From: Lagopus muta
Taxonomy: Eukaryota; Chordata; Aves; Galliformes; Phasianidae
Direction: 5' to 3'
Length of the DNA: 64,000 nucleotides
Assembly (NCBI RefSeq): GCF_023343835.1
Contig: NC_064439.1
Span: 40,417,508-40,481,507 of the forward strand
This document shows positions 12,101 through 23,803 of this stretch, one piece after another. Every line of letters begins with the position of its first letter. Position 1 is the stretch's first letter. The translations under genes were made by a program, and so were the position numbers. A model generated the notes under the pieces. That model made no database searches, had not been told where the DNA came from, and saw only the letters and a program-made list of their open reading frames with translations.

Positions 12101-14935
12101 TGAACTACTGGATAGCCCAAAATGACACTCTTAGAAGTTCTTCCAGTCTCTCTATAGACACCATATTTGCTTCAACAGCGCATGTACGCTTTTTACTTCA
12201 TTTTAACTGGCATTCAAGAAGCAAAGCCTTAAACTTCCTTGGCAACACCAGCAATTTCCTTGGCTTGCAGAGCAAATCATGGGGATCCCAGTTGCCTTTC
12301 TGGGGCACTCAGTACTCTCCCCAGCATACACACCACTCACTTCAGGGCAGTGCTGCACAGCAGCCATGGCAGATTCTTGATTTCATTTCTTCATTCTTGC
12401 ACATACTAGGTATCAGCATATGAAAAACTGCTACTGGGGCTAAGTACTCATCATGCTACAACTATTACTGACTGTCAGGTTCATCAGAGAGGGGGGGTGG
12501 CTGCTTGGATTTTTGAAATAAGAGACATTTTAATGAATTTGGCTCTTTGGAGGGAACAAAGTGTCTATCCCGTCCATACACATTCAGATACCTGCAGCAA
12601 AATGATATTAATATGCATCAATCCTTTAGCAAATTACACGAATCTGTAAGAGGGCTTTGAGGCATGTAGCACTTTCAAAATCCTTAGTTCTGCTCTCTCT
12701 CCTGTCTGCATTTTGAATACGCCGAGCAAATGTGTGGAGCCCTTAGTCCCAAATGGTTTCACTGACATTTTTGGCTGAAGCAGAGCTCTTTGGCAGGATG
12801 ATCAGGCAGCAGCACAGTCCACGGATGTTGCCTATTACCTTTTGCAAGACTTGAATCACTGATGCTAATCCAAAATTGTTTGAGTCTTATATACAGACTG
12901 GCTACCCCATAGGCTCTGTTGAGCTGTGACTACACAAGCTGCCACATCGCTTGGTTTAATCCACGTCCACCCAGCTAATCATTTTCAAAATTCATATTTA
13001 AAAAATCCAGGTGGCTCAAACCCAGCAAGTTTCTGGCAGCAACATGTGTGAATGGTTCTCTCTTTCCTGGCATATAAATGTTAACAGCTCAAGTGCCCAC
13101 CAAATGCATATCTGTGCAGCACGAATGGAAATGGTAAAAACTAACAGAGAGCAGAGGCAGTAGAGAAGGCAAACAGACCAAAGAGCTGAGGCAACACTGC
13201 CCAGAAGCACATACCGGAGTGCTCTGTAGCACCAATTGGACATACATGAACGTTGCCAAAGAGAAATGTGTCATTTACAACTCACTAAGCTCCTCTCTGT
13301 GCTCCTGCAGGTAGCTGACTTGCTTTGCAGCACGGTCCTTCAGACATGTGGGGCTGCAAGCAGCTTGAACACAAGGGCTGCCTGCTCTGTCAGATCATAA
13401 TGGTGTTGTCCTTGCAGCCTGGCTAGGTTCTCTCTGAAAAATCAACACACAATAGCACATAAAAAACCTAAAGGCAGCCTTCTCTTCCTCTCCCACATCT
13501 GGCAACTGTCCATCTAAATTTTCCAGCTGCTGATGCATCTGTCCTCCAAGGGCTGTGCCACCACATCCAGCCACCAAGCTCCATTCCCTGCAGAGGTCAG
13601 TCCTGTCCAGATAATGGATCATGCCTCAGGAAGAAAGCAGAGAGCACTTATAGCTTTCAACAAAAGTGCAGGGAGTTGCAAAACTAGTGGTTTAAGCATC
13701 TACAAAGGCACCTGCTTGGTTTTATGAGTGGTGCGTTTATAAACTGCTTTGATTTCCTCTTGATGGACTGTCTTAATGTTAGCTACTCCCAGCCTGAGGC
13801 AAAGCAAGAGCCTTCCTTCCCAGTCACAACAGAGAAGCTGATAGATCTGGATGACTTCATTTGATCAAGGATGGGAGTGCTGCAGTCCAGCTTGCTGATG
13901 TTCATGAGCAGGAACATCACACAGCAGTGTCTCTGCTGGAAGGAGGTAGCTTCTCATATCAAGCCCTCTGTTATTTTCTCATTAAAAGAAGTTGCACACA
14001 CAAAGGGAGCTATAAAGCAAAGGCAAAGCGTGAGGATGCATGAAACCAAAACATTTCAAAGTTTGCTTATGTTGAGGCTATTGCTTTGTCTACCAGTCTG
14101 TAAAAGTTGGCTCAGCAGTTCTAGCTCCTTATCGTGGATCCATCTTCCACTCGTATCCTGAAAGTTGATTTGTTCCTTGACAGTCCTGGTGGGCAAGTAG
14201 GGCCATGGACGTGCACAGTGCCATGCTGGATCTCAAGATCAAGCCAGGCCTCTGGCTGCCATCACACTGAGCGAGGGTGTCCCATAGGTCCCATGTCACA
14301 TCTACCAGCTCTGCACTGACATCTCAGGCAGACAAAGCTGCCTAAAATGGCACCGTACGCCCATGTCTGGGCACCGTGTGTGACTGGCTCTGCTACATAC
14401 ATGCTGCTTTCAATAGGCACTCCCCGTAAAGCCATATAGTATGGAGAACACCCCTTATCTCCTCGCAGGTGATAGAATTAAACATCCTATCAAGTCGCTC
14501 TACAAACTCAATATTCCAGGAATAATGAATGAACAATTTTGCATGAAAAGCTTATCGAATTATACTCGCTTTCCATTGCAAATTATCCTGAAACAGACAT
14601 GGCAGTAAATCACCACAACCCTATGAATTTCACACAAACATCTCAGACTATCGATACTTGGGCGGGCTTTTTATTTCTGAACTATGTCTGTGTCTGTGGC
14701 CATTCCTGGTCTGAGATAGGAGCACTCTGAGTCTCATTAAGGCTGGGATGCAACTCACAAACCTAATGAGAAGCTCAGCAGATGGGACGTCTTGCAATGG
14801 ATGCTGCTAGTGCAATAGTTGCTGGACAAACTCAGGAAAACAAACCTCAAAAGCCAGTCAGTCCACAGGAGTCTGACACTGAAATACATAGAGTTTTCAG
14901 TGAAATTAGTGCATAAGCTCCATTATCAATACCAG
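9186..14935. other. Intergenic sequence upstream of POMGNT2, no gene recognised
   Basis: About 5.7 kb without a recognisable gene, CR1 tail or extended simple repeat. A gene diverging from the CpG-island promoter at 15 kb would begin here on the minus strand, but I see no coding exon supporting one. In mammals the next gene in this direction is SNRK, at a distance, so it would lie beyond the window. Confidence 0.5.
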
Positions 14936-14940
14936 CCAAT
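14936..14940 (+). promoter_or_regulatory. CCAAT box candidate
   Basis: A CCAAT pentamer in the context 'accagccaattagg' lies just upstream of the CpG island. NF-Y sites of this kind are common upstream of TATA-less promoters. It stands roughly 85 bp before the ZNF143-like site, further from the presumed start than is typical, so its role is uncertain. Confidence 0.35.
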
Positions 14941-15021
14941 TAGGAAAAATAAAAACATGAAGAGAACCCAACAAAACGTACAGCTGCCCTCAGCGCTGGG
15001 GCGGGGCCTACAGAGCCGCGA

Positions 15022-15045
15022 ACTACAGCTCCCACAAAGCCTTGC
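15022..15045 (+). promoter_or_regulatory. ZNF143/THAP11 (SBS-type) binding site
   Basis: The pattern ACTACA-nn-TCCCA followed after a short spacer by TTGCG is visible. It matches the conserved core of the ZNF143 (Staf) promoter motif, usually written ACTACAATTCCCAGxxTGCxxxGCG. This motif marks bidirectional and housekeeping CpG promoters, typically within 100 bp of the start site. The match was made by eye, not by scoring a matrix. Confidence 0.7.
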
Positions 15046-15052
15046 GCCGCGC

Positions 15053-15064
15053 CGCGCCTGCGCC
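15053..15064. promoter_or_regulatory. NRF1-like site
   Basis: 'CGCGCCTGCGCC' is a near match to the palindromic NRF1 consensus GCGCATGCGC, with one central mismatch. It sits 8 bp after the ZNF143-type motif, a common pairing in TATA-less promoters. Confidence 0.45.
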
Positions 15065-15069
15065 ATAGT

Positions 15070-15209
15070 CCCGCTCATAGCCCACGGCGGGCGAGGGGCT
15101 GCTCGTCTCCTCTCCCACCTTCCCCCCGCCTCCCGCCGCCGCCGGAGGAGGCGGTAGTGGCGGCGCGGCGGGGCCAGCCGGGTGCAGCCGTCGGTGCCGC
15201 GAGCGGCAG
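15070..15209 (+). other. POMGNT2: POMGNT2 non-coding exon 1 (5' end approximate)
   Basis: The right boundary is a consensus donor: CAG at 15207-15209 followed by GTGAGC at 15210-15215. The left boundary is inferred only from the position of the promoter motifs; transcription could begin anywhere from about 15045 to 15130. The proposed exon has no ATG, so it is wholly 5' UTR. It contains a CCG-rich stretch (15134-15160) that could form stable structure in the mRNA. Orientation and position fit the POMGNT2 coding exon about 29.6 kb downstream, since mammalian POMGNT2 also has its whole coding sequence in one exon behind untranslated exons. Confidence 0.6.
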
Positions 15210-15294
15210 GTGAGCGAGCGCGACGGGGCCGGGCCGCAGGGGGGCGCCATTGCGCGGGGCGCCGCGGGCCGGGTTTCTCTGGCGGGCGGCTCTC

Positions 15295-15330
15295 GGGGGG
15301 AAGGCAGGAGAACGGGGCGGGGGTGCGGGG
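15295..15330 (+). other. Possible G-quadruplex at the start of the intron
   Basis: Four G-runs of four or more bases (15295-15300, 15314-15317, 15319-15323, 15327-15330) occur within 36 bp on the sense strand, just after the exon 1 donor. Sequences of this kind can form quadruplexes in DNA or nascent RNA and are common at CpG promoters. This is structural potential only. Confidence 0.4.
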
Positions 15331-17251
15331 TGCCGCTCCTTCCGTGTGCCGATGGGTGGGGAGGGGCACAGGGAGAAGCCGACATTGAGGTTGCACAGGG
15401 CGAACGCGGAGGCATGGATCGTGGAGAGTTTTCTGCTTCCAAGCCGGGAGCGAAAGTAGCCGGAGGGCTTGGCTGGGAGAGGGCGTTGATGAGTGCATAT
15501 GGGGAGAGCGGTGTGCTCGGGACAGGCTGCCGTGGGAGCCGTGCGATTACAGCCCTAATGACCTCCTTAGAGCTCGGGTGCAGCAGGATTGGGCTTACCG
15601 GGTCCAGCACGGATGTGATTATGTTCTCTTGACAGTGCTCACTGGTGCCCGAGTGCCTCGGGAGTCCCCTGTATATCTGCCTGCAGCTTCGTAAGCTCAC
15701 CAGCCCTTCTAGGTTGGCCCCAGTTAACGTGCGTGCTGAATTAATTGCCTCCTGCCCCTTTTAATTACCGTGTGCTGACTAAGCACGGTGGGAAAGTTTT
15801 CACGGTGTGTGTTAGTGCGGGATGTGTTACACCTGCACGCTCTGAGCTCTGGCTCAGCGGTCTGCTTGTGGTCACCGCATCCCCTGGCTTTCTCCTGTCC
15901 CCTCTGGGTTAGCCCAGCGCCTGAGTGTGCTGTGAGGATAATGGCTGCTGCCTCAGCAACGTGTGGAGAGGCGCTCTGCTCTGGTGCCGATCATAATGAC
16001 TGTATCTGAACAACTGGTGAACGCGAGGGAACATATTGGTGTTTTCACACCAGCACCGTAGTTGGATAACTATTGACAAATGCTGACTTTATCATGGTGA
16101 TTGCTGATTCGGGAGGATCTGTTGAGTTTGGTAATATAGCAGTAACGGTGCCTTTTAATAGCAGTCTCCAACTCTTAAAACGGTTGAGCTGATGGATCGG
16201 CTTCTGTTAGCCTTCCTGAGCTGAGAACCAGAAGAGCTCTCCTCTGGGATGACCTTCTCTCCCAAGCACATGGGATGTATGCTAACACGTTGGCTGAAAA
16301 ACAGGGTGTTCATTTTGCAATGTCACTTTCTGAAGCGTGGTGGGTACCAAATGCAGAGCTCAGTATAGGATTCCTGCTTTGCAGTCTGCATCTTTGCAGA
16401 AGCACATTGTGAATGGTTTGTGATTCCAAGGTGGCAGTTTTACTTGGCCTTCCCTTTGTGTTTAATTAAGTATCATAAAAGCTGGTGTTGAGCCAGTTTG
16501 TGAAGTGTGCTGTGAACAGACTCTGGGTACCAGCTTAATGTTTGGGGATTATTTACCTGGAGCCCACTATCTGTTAAGCAATGCACAGAATGGAAGGAAT
16601 ATACTCAAGTCTTTTCCTGGTTATATTTTCAAGCTCGCTGTGAACTTGTTAAGGTGCGCTTAAATCATCTGACAATTGGGCATTCTCGTTCTCATTGTTC
16701 TGCAATAAATGTTACTTTGTAGTCTTCTGTAAGTGCTGTTGGTTTGAACAGGTCTGGTTGACGGCAGCCCATGTTCAGTTACTGTTCCCTAGAGTTTTCT
16801 TTCAGCAGATTATATCTGGCCAGTGCTCTGACATAGAGAGGCCTTTGAGAAGTGTTTTAAAACGTACAGTGTTAAGAGATCCTGCACTCATCATTTTATT
16901 CAAATAAACAGAGCCATGGATAACTTCTCTCAGCAAAAGACCAGTTTTCTGTTCAGCATGGCTTCTGCAACCAGAGCCTCTCCAGGTTGTGGAAGAGCAG
17001 ATTTTTCTAGGAAGTAGTGGAGAGAGGCAGGAAGAATCGTGAAAAGGAAAGTAGTAAGCCACGGAGCTCAAGTCCTGTCACCTGTCAGAGGTTCTCAGCT
17101 GTGCAAAAAGAATTTTGCCCTCTCTATGGTCATCACCCAGGAGCACTGCAGAATTGAGACTTGTACTTCAAGGTGGTGGGCAGAGTGGGTTTGTGGGCCC
17201 ATAAAGCTTGGGGACGTGTGGGCTAGGAAGGGTTGTAATGGGCACAAATAA

Positions 17252-18010
17252 TCACAGAATCACTGAATCATTAAGGTTGGAAAAGCCCTCTAAGATCACC
17301 TAGTTCAGCCGCCAACATGTCCCCACCATGCCCACTGACAACGTCGCTCAGTGCCACATCCACACGGTTTTTCAACACCTCCAGGGATGGTGACTGCACC
17401 ACCTCCCTGGGCAGCCTGTGCCTCACAGCTTTGCTGCTCTTCTCTGGACGTGCTTCAGGACATCAGTGTCTCATAGTGAGGGGCCCAAATCTGAACACAG
17501 CATTTGAGGTGCAGCCTCCCCAATGCCAAGCACAGAGGGATGATCACCTCCCTGCTCCTGCAGGCTGTGCTATTTCTGATACAAGCCAGGATGCTGTTGG
17601 CCGCCTTTGCTGCCTGAGCACACTACTGGCTCATGTGCAGCTGGTTGTCCTTTAGCACTCCCAGATCCTTTTCATCCATGCAGTTTTCCATGCCTGTAGT
17701 GTTGCATGGGGTTGCTGTGACCAACATGCAGGATCCACACTTGGTCTTGTTAAAGCTCATATGGTTGGCCTCAAGCCATTGATCTAACCTGCCCAGATCC
17801 TTTGTAGGGCTTTCTTACCTTCAAGCAGATCAACAGTTCTTCCCAACCTGTTGTCTTCTGCAAAATTACTGAGGGTGCACTCAATCCGCTTTTTCAGATC
17901 ATCAATAAGATGAGATTTTAAACAGTACTGTCCTCAGTATTCATGCCTGAGGAACAACATTCATGACTGGTCACCAGATGGATTTAACTCCATTCACAAT
18001 ACTTCCTTCA
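17252..18010 (-). mobile_element. CR1 LINE fragment with ORF2 remnant, minus orientation
   Basis: This is one of the longest CR1 copies in the window. The + strand starts at the complement of the tail ('tcacagaatcactgaatcatt') and runs through 'tgcaccacctccctgggcag' and 'cacagcatttgaggtgcagc'. It continues through 'ggtcttgttaaagctcat' and 'ttaactccattcac'. The inner part corresponds to the C-terminal end of the CR1 reverse-transcriptase ORF, here broken by stops and frameshifts. It is therefore a dead copy. The right boundary is approximate. Confidence 0.93.
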
Positions 18011-20652
18011 TTTTCTGCCCACCCTCCAGAGGCAGCAGAGCTTAAGGGGACTTTGCCTAGTTGGCACAAAGTGCTGGCTGAGGGTTCCTGGCTTGGCTTA
18101 GCCAGATGGATGCATGCCACAGGGACTCTTCTCCTCTAGACCTTCTCCTCCTGCATTAGGATGTGCTCCTTCCTACATCATCAGCTCCCACACCTTCCTG
18201 CCTCCATCCTTGAAGCTGCCTCTCCCCACGCAGGTTTCTTTCCTTACCCACGAAGCACGCAGGCCAGCCTGGCTGTGCAGGCAGCAGAGAGGCGTCCGCT
18301 CGCATTCAGTCACGTGAGGCAGCCCTCAGCTCTGTCCGTGCTTGGAGCTGTGAACATGGCATTGAACTCAGCATGGTGGAATTTAAGCTGTGAGTTTTCG
18401 AAGGCAATTACTGGACACAGGCAGGGTCTGATGAGCTTGGGCTTCGTTAGCTGTCTCCTGAGAGTGCCAAGCCACACCACTCACTCACCTTTGCGGAGAC
18501 CAGATTCTCTTCTGTGACGCTATTAGATGTTTTCAAAAATAGCTCCATCAATCTGTTTTAAAAGAACTGATCTGCTCTGATAAAAGTGCCTGCTGGTGCT
18601 TCGCCAGATATGGGCTTGTCACTTTTCCTCCTGTCACACATGCAACTTCTGTCCTATATAAAGAACAGCTTAAAAGAGACTGCAAAATGACCACCAGCCT
18701 AATGTAAAGATTTACTTTGTGTCTATGCATATAATCTATAATTATTTCATTGCACACTGGGAAGCAACCAAACAAATAATACAAAACAATTTCAATCTTT
18801 CTGAGGATCTGGAAAGTAGATGCACGTTTGTGCATACCAGTAGTTTCAGGATGGAGCTGCAGTTGCATGGCATACCTAGTAACTCCATTTGTATTGGTAT
18901 ATGCAACAGCAATATTCTAATTTACTCATTTCTTTGATGCTGTCTGAGCAGATGGTATTTTTGAAAAGGTCTATTAATTCTGTGAGAATTTGATAATGGC
19001 TAATTGCTGGGGGATCAGAAGTGAGCGGCAGTCAAAGCGAGCTCCTGACTTCTCCCTGCTCCGCAGCCTCATTTGTAAGCTGCTCTCCTCGCAGCAATCC
19101 TTGCTCAAGAGTATTCACCAGTGTCCTCAGCGTGAATTGGGGACTTGTTGATAGCTCTTGATTAATTGAACTGTGCTCCATGAACAAGTCACATGCTATC
19201 ACAGGGAAGAGTGAGGGGAAGGTCACATCCTGTAGGACCAAGTACATTGGGAATTTTCATCAGAGAGCCCTTTGCTCTTTGCCTCTTTATCGCTTGCTTC
19301 TTGTTCCTTCCCTTCTTTCATTTTCCTTTCTGTGTCTCTCTGTCACCTTGCCTCTCATTTAGGTCTGTTCGTGTTCTTTGAGCGCCCACCTGAGTGTTTG
19401 TAGCAGGGGTCACAAGTGCTCTGACATCAAAGGATCGCGTTTCAGAATTACAACTTTTCCTTTGAACAAGCAGGAAAAAAGGTTCCTGGTTACTATGGCG
19501 ATGAGTGCTATAGAAGTGCCTATAAATAAATAACGTAAACAGCTGATTGTTGGACTTTGGTTTGCAGTATTTTTGCTCTGCTAATCAGATAATTAAATAT
19601 CAAAATAGAAGGAGGTGATATTTCACCAGTTTTATTACACAGATACTGTTTTTATGCCTTCACCTTTCCAGTGCTCCTGCTGAAAACATTTAAATGGCAT
19701 GTCGTTTTGTTCTACCTCTAGAAATTTGATGTTTTGGAAAATCTTAGTCCAGTATTTATGGAAAGCCTTCCAAGCGTTAAAAAGGTGGTATCCATTTTAC
19801 GTTTAATCAGAACACACACTTTGGCTAAATGCCTGTTCGTATCTCTAAGAAACTATTATATGTTGTCACAACGCTTATATTCCATTCTGGAGTGTCAGAA
19901 GATATAATTATGTTCCTCTGCAGTATTTGAAACCCCACTAGTATACAACAGCAAAACTTAAAGAGTGTATAATGGAAATAAATTCTTCAGGGGAAAGAAA
20001 ATGGTTGTTTCAAATACACAAAAATAGGTACTTGACTAAATGCCTTTTACTTCAGAGCTTGTATAACTGTGAGGACAGGGATGCTTCATATTTTTTTTAA
20101 ACATGGTTACAGTTGCTTTTCGAAGAGCAAAGTATATGTTTGCAGTGTGTAATGAAGGCAGGGAAAGACCTGGGCAGTAACAGGCCTAACAAAGTAGGAG
20201 GCATTACTTTTGCAGCAGCCCTTGTACAAGAGCAACGTGGAGTTGGGTAGGGTGGGGAATGGGAGTGGGTTAAAAGTCTGCAGCTACTTGCAAGCTGAAC
20301 GGCTTGGGTTTGGTGTAACTAGAGACCATGCAGATGCTGGAGCAGGGCCTGGCTCCCAATACATTAAGAGTTTTCTGAGTTGGAAATCATCATCATTACT
20401 AGTATGTACTGCTTTTAACAGTGACATATTTATTTAGACGCCCCCTCTTAGGGTAGGAGGACGAAGCATGCATATTGCTATTAATGACAGGACAAGCTGG
20501 TGAGGACAAGAGGTGGAGCTGTTGCTTGTCTCATTGCCTGCAACGGGTAGGATAAAAGGGGAAACAGTGCATATACCAAATCTATTTTTTTTTCTTCTGG
20601 TTGGAGTTGTTTGGTTTCTACTCTGCATGTGTCTGCTTTTTCCTTCATAGGT

Positions 20653-20703
20653 GTTTTCTTCTTTTTCTTTTTTCTTTTTTTTTTTTTTGTCTTTTTTTCT
20701 TTT
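20653..20703. repeat. T-rich/pyrimidine tract
   Basis: About 50 bp of almost pure T with interspersed C. It gives the lysine-rich low-complexity minus-strand frame seen here, which is not a protein gene. It could be an eroded poly(A) or simple-repeat tract. Confidence 0.8.
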
Positions 20704-21269
20704 AATCGTTGGATATGATCCAACACCATCTGTTGAAATTTGTCGATGTCACATCTGGGTATTCTGATGTATTGCCTATCAAGTTATATTTTGTGTTCAG
20801 ATGAGTTTCTCGTATGATGTGCTGACAGTTGCTGACGGTCCTGAGATGGGAAGCTGGAAGCCTGGGAGAAAAAAGAGAGAGGGGAGAGTTAGCCTTTAAA
20901 ATATAGCCTTGATTGGTTTTGACGGGTGGGTTTTCATTTGTGGTACCTATGGTTGTCTTCTTTTTGAAATAAAGAAAGGGGAATGAATTAACTTCAAGCC
21001 AAGTGCATTTAAGTGGTCCTAAGATTCTGTAATTAACTTGAGAGATTTCTAGTCCTCTCCTACCTTTGTCATTGATCTCTTTTTGTCTTTGACACTGGGT
21101 TCCTCCTTCAATCCTTGTCTCTATTTATAGATGCTCTCACACTTACTTGAATTGCAGCCTTTCCTTCTTCCTTTACTTCTCAGTTCTTCTCCTCTCCTCC
21201 TTTAGAAAGTGGATCTCAAAATGCCTCAGTTCTTAATAGAATCTTAATATCCGAAACTGTGTTATCCTA

Positions 21270-21400
21270 CTTTGGAGTTGAAGAAGCATCTGGATGGTGG
21301 TCTCAGGCATGGTTTGATTTTTGGTGATCCTGTATGGAGCCAGGTGCCACACTCCATGATCTTTGTGGGTTCCTTCCAGCTCAGGTATTCTACAATTCTT
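21270..21400 (+). mobile_element. CR1 LINE 3' fragment, plus orientation, divergent subfamily
   Basis: The segment 'gaagcatctggatggtgg', 'tttttggtgatcctgt', 'ggagccagg', 'gatctttgtgggttccttcc' and 'tattctacaattctta' follows the order of a CR1 3' end. The wording belongs to a different subfamily from the copies at 1.1 and 30.1 kb ('tgtgggttccttccagctcagg' type). The tail repeats have decayed, suggesting an older insertion. Confidence 0.8.
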
Positions 21401-21766
21401 AGTCACCCCATAGGAAAATTACTAAGATTTTTGCAGACCCTTGCAGGCAGATCACATGTGCCAAAGCAATAAGCATCTCTGAAATAACTACAATTTTTTT
21501 TTTTCTTGATGGCTTGCTACTCAAATAATGAAAGCAAAAATGTTTGTTTGTTCGTTTTTTGGTGCAGAGGTACACAGTACTTGCATTTCCCTACACACTG
21601 ATAGAGATAACGCTGTACTATGTAAACCAGAGTCCAAACACACTACAGACAGTTCATTTTCTGTTCTGCACTTTTTTCCTGCCATGATTGCTCTGAGTAG
21701 CAATTAGACCAGGGCTGAGATAAGTTTCCCAGCTTGTTATCGTTCTTCATTTTTAGATTGGCTAAA

Positions 21767-22639
21767 TCAACAGAGAAATAATTTATGTTTAAATACAAAT
21801 TTTAGCCCTGGTATTGTACTGGTGGAAAGCATAACACAGGTGTTTATGAATGGGATGTTTGTGAGATTGCACGTGCAGGTGTGAGTTATGAACAAAGACG
21901 GTTCCCTCTCCCTCCCAAAGCCTGGGTGGTTGTATGGGGCCTCCTCATAGCACAAGTGTTGATGAAATTGGAATTTGCCCTTGGAAGGGAGAATCTTAAT
22001 TCTATGGAGGTTTGAAGGTGAGGACACCAGACCCCTAAGCTGAGGGGTTTGCCCCCTCAGAAAGGAAGGAAGAAGCTGGAAAGCATTGACTTGCCTCTCC
22101 TCATTCCTCCTGGCAGTGTTGAGGCATGAATTTCCTTGTGTTGCCTCCTGGCCTGAAGATTGATGCCCTTCTGTAGCAGTACGGAGATGTTTTAAAGTGA
22201 TGAGGCCATGAGGGCATGAGTACAAGGAAGAACAATCACTGCTTCTTGCTGTGATCTTCTGCAGCTGTGTACTTTGTGAGTATTGGATGAGGCCAACTGG
22301 AAATGATCCAGCTCTTGTGCTGTTGTTCATGAGGGAGTGGGGCATGCAAAGGTCAGTGTGAGGGTACAGCAATTCTTCACAGTGTTGGTGGGTTGTGTAG
22401 CACAGAGCCTTTTTCTCATAGTTATTGAGCATCAGCTCAACTATCCGCAGAAGTGGACTTTGGAGGAAATCCCATAGTTGGAATACGGCCAAGTTCTCTG
22501 CTTGTAACATGTTTGATAGCACTGCAGGGAGCCGAGGCTGGTCTTCAGTCCTTAAATACATTAAATTAACTCTGAGTGAACTTGCTGGGAAAAGGGTAAT
22601 GAAGCAGGTCAGAAATGGGATGTGTGTGCTGAAGCACAT
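21767..22639 (-). other. Orphan 290-codon ATG-initiated ORF, antisense in the intron
   Basis: I do not recognise this ORF. It is the longest uninterrupted ATG-started frame in the window after POMGNT2 and is not in a CpG-rich stretch that would explain it. The N-terminus (about residues 7-20, IPFLTCFITLFPAS) is hydrophobic and signal-peptide-like. The rest is Ser/Leu/His-rich, without a transmembrane segment or a domain I can name. The ATG has T at -3, a weak initiation context. No CR1 motif overlaps it. It may be a chance frame, a decayed unclassified transposon or retrovirus-derived fragment, or an exon of an antisense transcript. A chance or relic frame is most likely. Confidence 0.2.
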
Positions 22640-23741
22640 GCAGCAGGCTTAGTGCCCCAGGCGGCATTCCCGCAGGCATGTGGCTGGGGAGCAGCCGGGT
22701 CACAGAGCGTGCTGTGCTGCTCATTAAATGCACTGCAGTCCTCAGATACAGCCAAAATCACTTGTCCAGCTAAAAAAGATAAAGTCGGCTGGAAGGAGAG
22801 CAATCCCATCGGGGGAAACTTGTGAGAGGAATGGGCTGCGATCTGCTGTAATGCTAACTGTGTCAGGCATGTAGTAGCCAGCACCCTCTCAGGGAGTGCC
22901 TGAGCTCATTGCAGCCAAAACTTCAACAGCTGATAGCGGAGACTGATGGAAATCTCGACACGTTTATTCTGTCGTTTCAGGTGGAGGCAGGTGCCAAGTG
23001 GAGCTGCAGTGTGATTGTCGTTGCACGGTGCTTCATCTTTATTTCATGCGATGAGGAGGTGGGAGGGTGGAGATTGCTTGAAGTGCCTGGCTAGAGACAG
23101 AACGTAATTTATCACTGCTCATTTGTCTGGAGGGTTACACGGCCCATATATAATTTAGAAAAATGTTTAAAAAATAAGGATCTGTTGTCTTTAAAATCAC
23201 TTGGCGCTTGAGTCTGTTGGCTTAATCTAATTTCTGTGATACATAAATGCACTGCTGTGCATTTCATTTTTATTCTGTGTACATGTATAAACAATATGCT
23301 TACAAGGAACCAAGAAAGTGTGTATAAATAGCACTGATAAAACCAAGCCCTTCACAGTCTCAAAGTAGTGTGAATTTTCCATATTTAGGCTGAAAGATGT
23401 GGAATTGCACCTGGGTTTAATCTTGTCAGTTTTCCTGAGATCATGTTTAGTATGAATGTTCTTGTCACGTGGTCTGCAAGTGGACTTTTTCTGATTCAAG
23501 CCTGCTGCTGATGCTCTACAGCTGAATTGTCAGTAGAAAGGGACACCTCTGTCTGCTGCCTTGCTGTGGAGAAATCATTTTTTTGTGTGAACTGATGTAG
23601 ATGAGATCCTAGTGGTCTGGTGTTTGCTATCCTATGTATGTGCACTTCCTTTTCTTGCTTTGATGTTCTGCCCATGCCTGCTCTGCCATGTCTGGGGTAG
23701 GTTGGTATGGTGTGGTTTGGCATGAGGGGTCAGCAATGTTA

Positions 23742-23803
23742 TCACAGAATCATAGAGTATCCCAAGTTGGAAGGGGCCTATAAGGATCAGAGTTCAACTC
23801 CTG
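23742..23803 (-). mobile_element. CR1 LINE 3'-end remnant, minus orientation
   Basis: 'tcacagaatcatagagtatc' followed by 'aagttggaaggggcctataa' and 'ggatcagagttcaactcc' is the reverse complement of a CR1 3' terminus. Only about 60 bp remains, similar in extent to the copy at 9.1 kb. Confidence 0.88.

Larger units (their letters stand above)
14992..15480. promoter_or_regulatory. POMGNT2: CpG-island promoter of POMGNT2
   Basis: The base composition changes abruptly at about 14990 from AT-rich to very GC- and CpG-rich, with dense CGCCG/GCGG runs to about 15330 and a decline by about 15480. There is no TATA box. Inside lie a ZNF143-type site (15022-15045), an NRF1-like site (15053-15064), a YY1-like 'gcgccatt' (15244-15251) and a splice donor (15210). 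Such an island is the usual start of a broadly expressed vertebrate gene. The only downstream + strand gene in the window is POMGNT2, so I assign the promoter to it. Long frames in this segment are artefacts of high GC. Confidence 0.75.

Noticed and set aside
14926..15700. Two long minus-strand frames (190 and 225 codons) and several plus-strand frames across the CpG island
   Set aside because: Stop codons are AT-rich, so a CpG island yields long frames by chance. The predicted products are Arg/Pro/Ala-rich, overlap each other in several frames and show no domain.
20481..20729. Lysine-rich 82-codon minus-strand frame
   Set aside because: The poly-Lys segment is the translation of the T-rich tract at 20653-20703.
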